Assembly: GCF_027409185.1 (NCBI RefSeq)
Contig: NC_084472.1
Span: forward strand, 18,152,524-18,216,523
DNA length: 64,000 nt
Source: Cynocephalus volans
Lineage: Eukaryota; Chordata; Mammalia; Dermoptera; Cynocephalidae
Reading direction: 5' to 3'
In this document: positions 57,422-64,000 of the stretch, piece by piece
Numbering within the stretch: the first letter of the stretch is position 1
Layout of the letters: each line of letters starts with the position of its first letter
Notes under the pieces: generated by a model
The model's database searches: none
The model's input: the letters and a program-made list of their open reading frames with translations, nothing else
What the model was told of the DNA's origin: nothing
Position numbers and translations under genes: made by a program

Positions 57422-57906
57422 CTCTCATTGTGCCCTGGCGAGACGCTTAGGGATCGGATTTCTTCTCCTTTCTTTCCCCGATCGCGCGACTCTCCGAAAC
57501 CCTTCCTACCCTATTATTGCCGAGGATCCCTTTCCTAGTCCCTCAGAGAAGGTGCTGCTCCGGCCTTGGGTGTGGCAGTACCCGGATGTGGAGCCGCTCT
57601 CGCCCGGCGAGGACTCTGCGGCGGGGCGGAGCGCGGCAGCGTGCGCAGGGGCAGAGAGAAGGGGGTCTGTGGGCCCGGGCACTCGCCGGACGCCGGGAGG
57701 TACCACCGCTGCCCACGGGGGAGGAGGCGGCGCCGGCGCTAGGGCACCCACCCGGGAGCGAGGGCCTGGGGGAGAATAAAGGCCGGCAGTTAAGCTTGCT
57801 GCCCGCCGCCCTCGCCGTCCCTCCCGGGCTAGCCTCCCCCGGTCCCCTGCGCTCCCCGCGCTCCCGGCCGGGGGAGAACGAGGTTTCCTGGCGGTCGTCG
57901 TTGTAG

Positions 57907-58726
<820 letters not shown>

Positions 58727-59994
58727 AAGAGAAATGACGGCAGCACTACTTGCAAGCCTGGAAGACAAAGCACTGGGGAGACAACAGACAGTTCCCCTCC
58801 TCCTCCTCTAGGGAAGGGGTCTGGAGAGGCCTGTCTAATAAGCCATTGAAATTAATCAGCCATCTAGTGAAAACTGTCTGAAGGGAGGCTTGCCTTGCCA
58901 TATGGTGCTTAGTTGACCGGTTACAATTGCTGAGGGGCCCTTGGTACCTTAGATTTTTTTTTTAGATATCCTTTGTTTTCCTTGCCGTCTTTGACACATA
59001 ATGACTTGGAGTTCAGTAGCCGAATGTTACTCGGAACCCCGTGGAATGATTTTTCATCTAAATTGTCTAATTCTACAACATTCTGAGTTCTTGAACCATT
59101 TCTTTGTGTTAAATGCTTTTTCCAAGTGGGTGATAGGCATAGGGGATACCTAATGTTCTTTTTTAACATCCCGTCTCAGTAAGGTGATGTCAGAGTCTTA
59201 TCCATTCACTCAGAAGTGAGTCAGTGTCCTCCTCGATGCACTCAATTTTAGGGGTCTGTTTGTTATTGTGTCTAGAGTTTTTGTATGATAAAATGAAGGC
59301 TTGCGCTCACAAAATAAATATCTAATTTATTTTAACCTGATTCATTTTTACATAGGTTTATCCTTGCTATTGTATTCAGTAAAAAATAGTTCAAATTTAA
59401 AATTGGGTAATTTTTAGAATTCCTAAATGAGCTGTTTCTAAGACATTATGATTGAGGTTGAAAAAGCCTAACAGATCTTGAAATGGGCTCATACTTGCTA
59501 GCAGCAGTAAAAAAGAAATTAACACAAACCAACTGAGTTTTTGAAAAGATAATTCATAAAATTGTGTTTCTTAGCTAGCTTTTTTAAAATTGAAAAGGGT
59601 GTATGTTTATTACCTAAAGAAAATAAAAAGATTCAACAGTATGAAAAGGGGCAGCCATGATCAGTTTCTTGTGTATTCTTACGGAATACTGTATGCATTG
59701 CAAGCATATATGTGAATATACTGAAAATCTACTCCCCTTTTTAAGTACAAATGGTAATGAGCTATGTTCACTCTTCTGTACTTTTGTTTCTTTCACTTAA
59801 TAATTTGTATTGGTGATTGTTCCATATTCTTTCATGGCTGCATAGTATTCCAGTGACTGGATGCAGTAATTTGTTTAACAAGTACTTTATCGACGTGCAT
59901 TTATATTGTTTCAGGTCTTCCTTTTTACAGTGATGCAGTGAGTAAGTCCTTGTGTATATGAAGAAGTGGAATTGTTGCATCAAAGCCTGTACAT

Positions 59995-60078
59995 ACAAGG
60001 GTACTTCAGAAAGTTCACAGAAAAATAAAATTAAAAGATAATACAGATCTTTCCATGAAGTTTATGCAGTACACTTGC
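59995..60078. mobile_element. MITE, palindromic (mariner-like)
   Basis: Left arm gggtacttcagaaagttcac, right arm ttccatgaagtttatgcagt, inverted and diverged, with a 20-base centre rich in A. Relative of 35764-35833. Confidence 0.6.
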
Positions 60079-60083
60079 ATTTA

Positions 60084-60258
60084 ACCTTTTTTTTTTTTTT
60101 TTTAAAGATGACCGGTAAGGGGATCTTAACCCTTGACTTGGTGTTGTTAGCACCATGCTCTCCCAAGTGAGCTAGCTAGCCATCCCTATATAGGGATCCA
60201 AACCCTTGGCCTTGGTGTTATCAGCGCCACACTCTCCCAAGTGAGCCGCTGGATGGCT
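60084..60258 (-). repeat. t-SINE dimer
   Basis: Full antisense dimer with an 18-T tail. The head is mutated (gagccgctggatggctcc). No clear target duplication. Confidence 0.88.
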
Positions 60259-61199
60259 CCACATTATCATTTTGATAGATGTTGACTGGTTGCTCTCCAA
60301 AGACATTTTACCAATTTACACTCCCAGCAACAGTGTATGAGGCATGTGCCTGTTTCTGCACGCTGTTTTAAAGTTTGATTATGCTAGTTCACACTCAAGT
60401 CTGACCACAGCTCAGTAATTTGGAGGAATTCTTGGGATTGGTAATTGTAGGTTTACGGGGAAATTTAAATATCTTCCTAGGGTAAGGGTAAAGTATAATA
60501 GATCCTGTAGTGCAATGATTTTTGAAGGGATATTAATATTTTCTATTTGTCTTGTAGTATGCAGTATATCTGGCTTATTAATAGTTTTATTATCTTAATA
60601 TAAAAGCACGTATTTTCCAGAGGTAACTATCTTAGATTCTTAATTTAATTTACAAGATAATTTAATACATTGTTTAATTTATGTGTAGAAATTCATCTTG
60701 TTCATCTGATTGTTTTAGCAAACATGTTAAAAGCACTTCTAGATGCAGGCTATCCATCTTCATATGAATTGTTTATTGAAATATATTTTAATTTCTGTGG
60801 TTTAATTTCTTCCAAAAAAATTTTTTTTTAAGCATTGAATGAAACATAAGCTCTTGGCTCTGGTTTTGCCCCAAGGACTGTACTACTACTTTCAGTGTTT
60901 CCCACCACCACCCCAATATTTAATAATTGGTTTCAATTGACACTTTTTTACATTCTGTGAGATTTACTCAATACTTATTATATTTAGTACTTGATACTAT
61001 TAACATAATAGTTAAAGTTAAAAAATTTGTTTTCATTTTGAAGTAATTTCAGGCTCACAAAAAAATTGCAAAACTAGTAAGAGTTCCCTTTTGCCCATTA
61101 CCCATCTTCAGATGTTAACGTCTTACCATCGACAATTTTTGAAATCAGAAAATTGACATGAATATAATAGCAATAACTAATTCCTGGACTTATTCAAAA

Positions 61200-61723
61200 A
61201 AATTTTTTTTCCTTAGTGGCTGACTGGTATGGGGATCTGTTTTAGTCCGTTTTCTGTTGCTAAAACAGAAATACCTGAGATTGGGAGATTTATAAAGAGA
61301 GGTTTATTTGGCTTATGATTCTGGGACAGCTGCATCTGGCCCGGGCCTCGGGCTGTTTCTGCTCATGGTGGAAAAGTGGGAGGCAGCTGGCGGGTACAAG
61401 CAGATCACATGGCGAGAGGAAGCAAGAGAGAGGAAGCAAGAGAGAGAGAGAAGGTGCCAGGGTCTTTTAAGCAGTGAGCTCTTGTGGGAACTAATAGAGC
61501 AAGAACTTAGTCATTAATCCCCTCTCCCCCAGGGAGAGCATTAATCCATTCATGAGGGATCCGCCCCCATGACTCAATCAGTTCCAACACTGCCACTTTG
61601 GGGATCAAATTTCCACATGAGGTTTGGAGGGGACAACACATCCAAACTCCATCAGGATTCAAACCCTTGACCTTGATGTTGTAACACCATGCTCTAACCA
61701 ACTGAGCTAACTGGCCAGCCCAT
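61200..61723 (-). repeat. t-SINE monomer split by an LTR
   Basis: Left part ccttagtggctgactggtat to ggggatc (61200-61237); right part ggattcaaacccttgacctt to gctaactggccagccc (61655-61723). Joined, they give one normal monomer. Confidence 0.85.
61238..61654 (-). mobile_element. Solo LTR, MST-like
   Basis: Minus-strand ends TGATGGAGTTTGGATG and GGACTAAAACA give TG...CA limits. Five-base duplication ggatc / ggatt in the t-SINE. Contains a duplicated gaggaagcaagagaga. Confidence 0.88.
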
Positions 61724-62204
61724 ACATTGTTCTGCTAATGTTTTTTTCTGGTCCAGGATGACACATTGCATTTGGTGGTCTCTTCCAGTCTGGGCCAGTT
61801 CGTCAGTCTTTTTCTTTCGTGACCTTGACACTGGCCAATAATCTTGTAGACCATCCCTCAAATTGGGATTGTCTGATGTTTCCTTGTGATTAAATTCAGA
61901 TTATGTATTTTAGGCAAGAATCATAGAAATGAAGTTTTGCCCTTTTTAGTGCTCATATCAGGGGGTACATAATATCTGTGTCTCATTAATGATGGTGTTA
62001 ATTTGGCTAAGTCACCAGCAGTTTTATCCACTATTTCATTTGTACCGTCAGTGCAATGCCAACATGAGGACGGTAAATAATATCTTACATATTATTATGA
62101 AAATACTTTTGACCACATGAAGTCCCTAAAAGGGTCTTGGGGACTTCCATAGGGGTTTAAGAACCAGACTTTGAAAATCATTGCCCTAGAGAGAATCTCT
62201 TATT

Positions 62205-62880
62205 GAGCACAAAGAAAGAGGCTTGTGTAAAAATGTTCACAGCAGTGTTGCCTGTAAAAGCAAAAAATTGGGAAAAGCTTAAATGTGCATCAGTGGACGG
62301 AATGGATGAACTGAATTTGTACAGTGGAATACTATACAGAAAAGAAAGTTAATGTTAAGCAAGTAAATTAAGCTGCAAAAGAAAACCTGTGGTATTTTAA
62401 AGTGCAAAGCAATACTATTTATTGTTTAGGGTAGGGTTTCAGAACCTTGGCACAATTGACATTTTGAACTGGATAGGATAATTCTTTGTTGTGGGGTGTC
62501 CTGTACATTGTAGCATCCCTGGCCTCTACTCATTAGTAGAGTAGTGGCACTCCCCCCCCTTGTGACAACCCACAATGTCTCCAGACATTGCCAAATGTTC
62601 TCTGAAGGGGCAAAATCACCCCTGATTGAGACTCATTGGTTTAGGGGTATGTACATGTGTGGTAAAAGTTTGCCAAAAGTGATGGTAAATACCACGTTCA
62701 AGGGAGTGGATATCTTTATTGTGGAGGGAATGGAATGCCGTTGGTGGAAGTGTACCAGGGGCTTTAACTATTTTGGTACAGTTTTATGTCTTCAACTGGG
62801 TGGTGGGTACATAGTTGTTCATTACATTTTCATATTTTTTGTTTGACATATTTCATAGTTAATTTTTTAAAAAAAGACCG
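62205..62880 (+). mobile_element. Old L1 3' end split by a hAT-like element
   Basis: cagtgttgcctgtaaaagca, aatgtgcatcagtggacgga and gtggaatactatacagaaaa are sense L1 ORF2 end. After the insertion, ggtggtgggtacatagttgt and ttcattacattttcatattt continue the 3' UTR. Confidence 0.6.
62430..62636. mobile_element. hAT-Charlie-like nonautonomous element
   Basis: gggtttcagaaccttggcac, ggataattctttgttgtggg, gtctccagacattgccaaat and gattgagactcattgg: the same family as 11073-11398, better preserved inside. Confidence 0.6.
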
Positions 62881-64000
62881 TCTTGTGATACCAGAAGAGC
62901 AACTGAGGTTGCCTTTGATTATTCATTCTTTGTTTCCTACTTACGCCCGCATTATATGAACAGAAAATTTATTGCAGTATATTTGGGAATTAAGAAATGG
63001 GTAACCTTCAACATAAAATTCTTTGAAACTTTTCTGAGAGTTAAGGGTTTTGGAGTGATTGTCTCATTGTGAATCTTTTTGATATCCCCTCACCATGTGT
63101 TGGAGATTTTGTCTGGGGGTTGTATATGGGACTGTAAAGTTTTGGCATATCAGCTTTATTTTTTTTCTTTCAGAGACACATGATATGTGTAAATTTATGG
63201 TCTAGGATAGTCAAACCTTGCAAAGAAGAACCTTTAGTATATATTTGAATGACATAACATATCTTGTATCCAGATATATTTGGCTAATTTGTAGTGAACA
63301 AGAAGATTATGGAAATATGTGGGTCATTATTTAATTAGCTTGGAGTTAATTTTGTGAAGTTTGTAATCAGGTAGGTATAGTTGATTTTTTATCATTTAGG
63401 TACTGATTTTATAGGATTTGGGGAGAAATGTGTTTTTAGTTAGGCTTGTTATGTGGTTACTTGACTATAGTGTTTTATTGTTACCAGATTTAATGGAGAA
63501 AATGAACTTGGATTTCTTATTAAAGTTCTTTCTATCATTCTTGGTGTGGATAACAAAAAGTTAGAGATACAAAATTAAATTTTTTCAAAACTAGCCTGTG
63601 GTCATAGTTGGTCCAAGCTGTTTTGGGGGCAGTTCTTTTTCCTTTTTTCCCACCTCTAGCAAAGAATGCCTCTCAGGTCACTTGTGGAAAAAATTCTCAG
63701 ATGTTTGTATTCAGTTGAAGGTTTAAAAGTGCTGACCCTGGATTTAAAAAAAAAAAAAAAAAAGAAAGAAATGAATTAATAACCCACAGCTTTTCCTTTT
63801 CTGTGGTCCTCTATTCTCTTCAGATCTGTTTCTAGAACTACAGTAGAAAAGGGTATTGTCAGGGGACAGAGCCTTAGGAAAAAACAGGATTTGGGGAAAC
63901 AATGTTTGGGGAGTAGGATACCAGATCTGGATAGGATGAAATACAGAGAGATGTCTTACCAATGGCATCTGCCAGAAAACTTGATTTTCCTATATAATCC

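Larger units (their letters stand above)
59585..60370 (-). mobile_element. Old L1 fragment split by two insertions
   Basis: tttctttcacttaataattt, ggctgcatagtattccagtg and, beyond the insertions, tgttgactggttgctctcca, ccaatttacactcccagcaa follow antisense L1M. A MITE (59995-60078) and a t-SINE (60084-60258) lie inside. Confidence 0.7.
61010..62060 (-). mobile_element. Old L1 3' UTR, host of a nested insertion
   Basis: Left part 61015-61199 (aaaattgcaaaactagtaag, agttcccttttgcccattac) and right part 61724-62060 (ctgctaatgtttttttctgg, ctttcgtgaccttgacact, gataatgttaatttggc-like) are one antisense L1M 3' UTR, parted by a t-SINE. Confidence 0.7.

Noticed and set aside
63144..63180. MIB1 exon 2 candidate after a ttctttcag acceptor-like site
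   Set aside because: The following bases do not encode the conserved ZZ-finger start and soon reach stops.

Overview
This is a mammalian nuclear window. No bacterial, viral or organellar operon is present. The most likely source is a colugo (Dermoptera). About thirty SINE copies are monomers or dimers built only from an isoleucine-tRNA-like unit, with no tRNA-unrelated body. That is the published hallmark of the dermopteran tRNA-Ile SINE family, called 't-SINE' below. Species identity is inferred from this repeat signature alone.

Two host genes are visible, in the order and orientation they have on human chromosome 18q11.2. ABHD3 runs on the minus strand. Exon 1 (23810-23956), exon 2 (23238-23401), exon 3 (21961-22143) and exon 4 (8292-8337) join in frame to give the first 180 codons; all introns have GT-AG ends. 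Exon 5 and the catalytic serine lie beyond the left edge. MIB1 runs on the plus strand. Only coding exon 1 (58219-58447) is present, and its first intron runs off the right edge. Each gene starts in a CpG island (about 23.48-24.44 kb and 57.28-58.56 kb). The 33 kb between them holds no recognisable gene.

Layout: 1-8.3 kb is ABHD3 intron 4, with an odd L1 5'-UTR-like element carrying a 105-bp VNTR, old L1, L2, MIR and t-SINEs. 8.3-22 kb is the 13.6-kb intron 3. 22-24.4 kb holds exons 1-3 and the promoter. 24.4-57.2 kb is intergenic: many ERVL-MaLR type LTRs, a young 5'-truncated L1 with a duplicated 3' end, old L1, two MITE/Tigger-type DNA elements, a decayed ERVL pol region, a 200-bp CCT/CTT tract and a tailless 5S rRNA retrocopy. 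57.2-58.6 kb is the MIB1 promoter and first exon. 58.6-64 kb is MIB1 intron 1, with a 71-bp near-perfect tandem duplication and a three-level repeat nest.

ABHD3 is a membrane phospholipase and MIB1 a Notch-ligand ubiquitin ligase. They are neighbours but have no known shared pathway. I found no new protein-coding system. The unusual material lies in the retroelements: transitional t-SINE forms, re-used target sites, the composite L1, the 5S retrocopy and the VNTR element. Repeat family names come from reading against remembered consensus sequences and should be treated as class-level calls.
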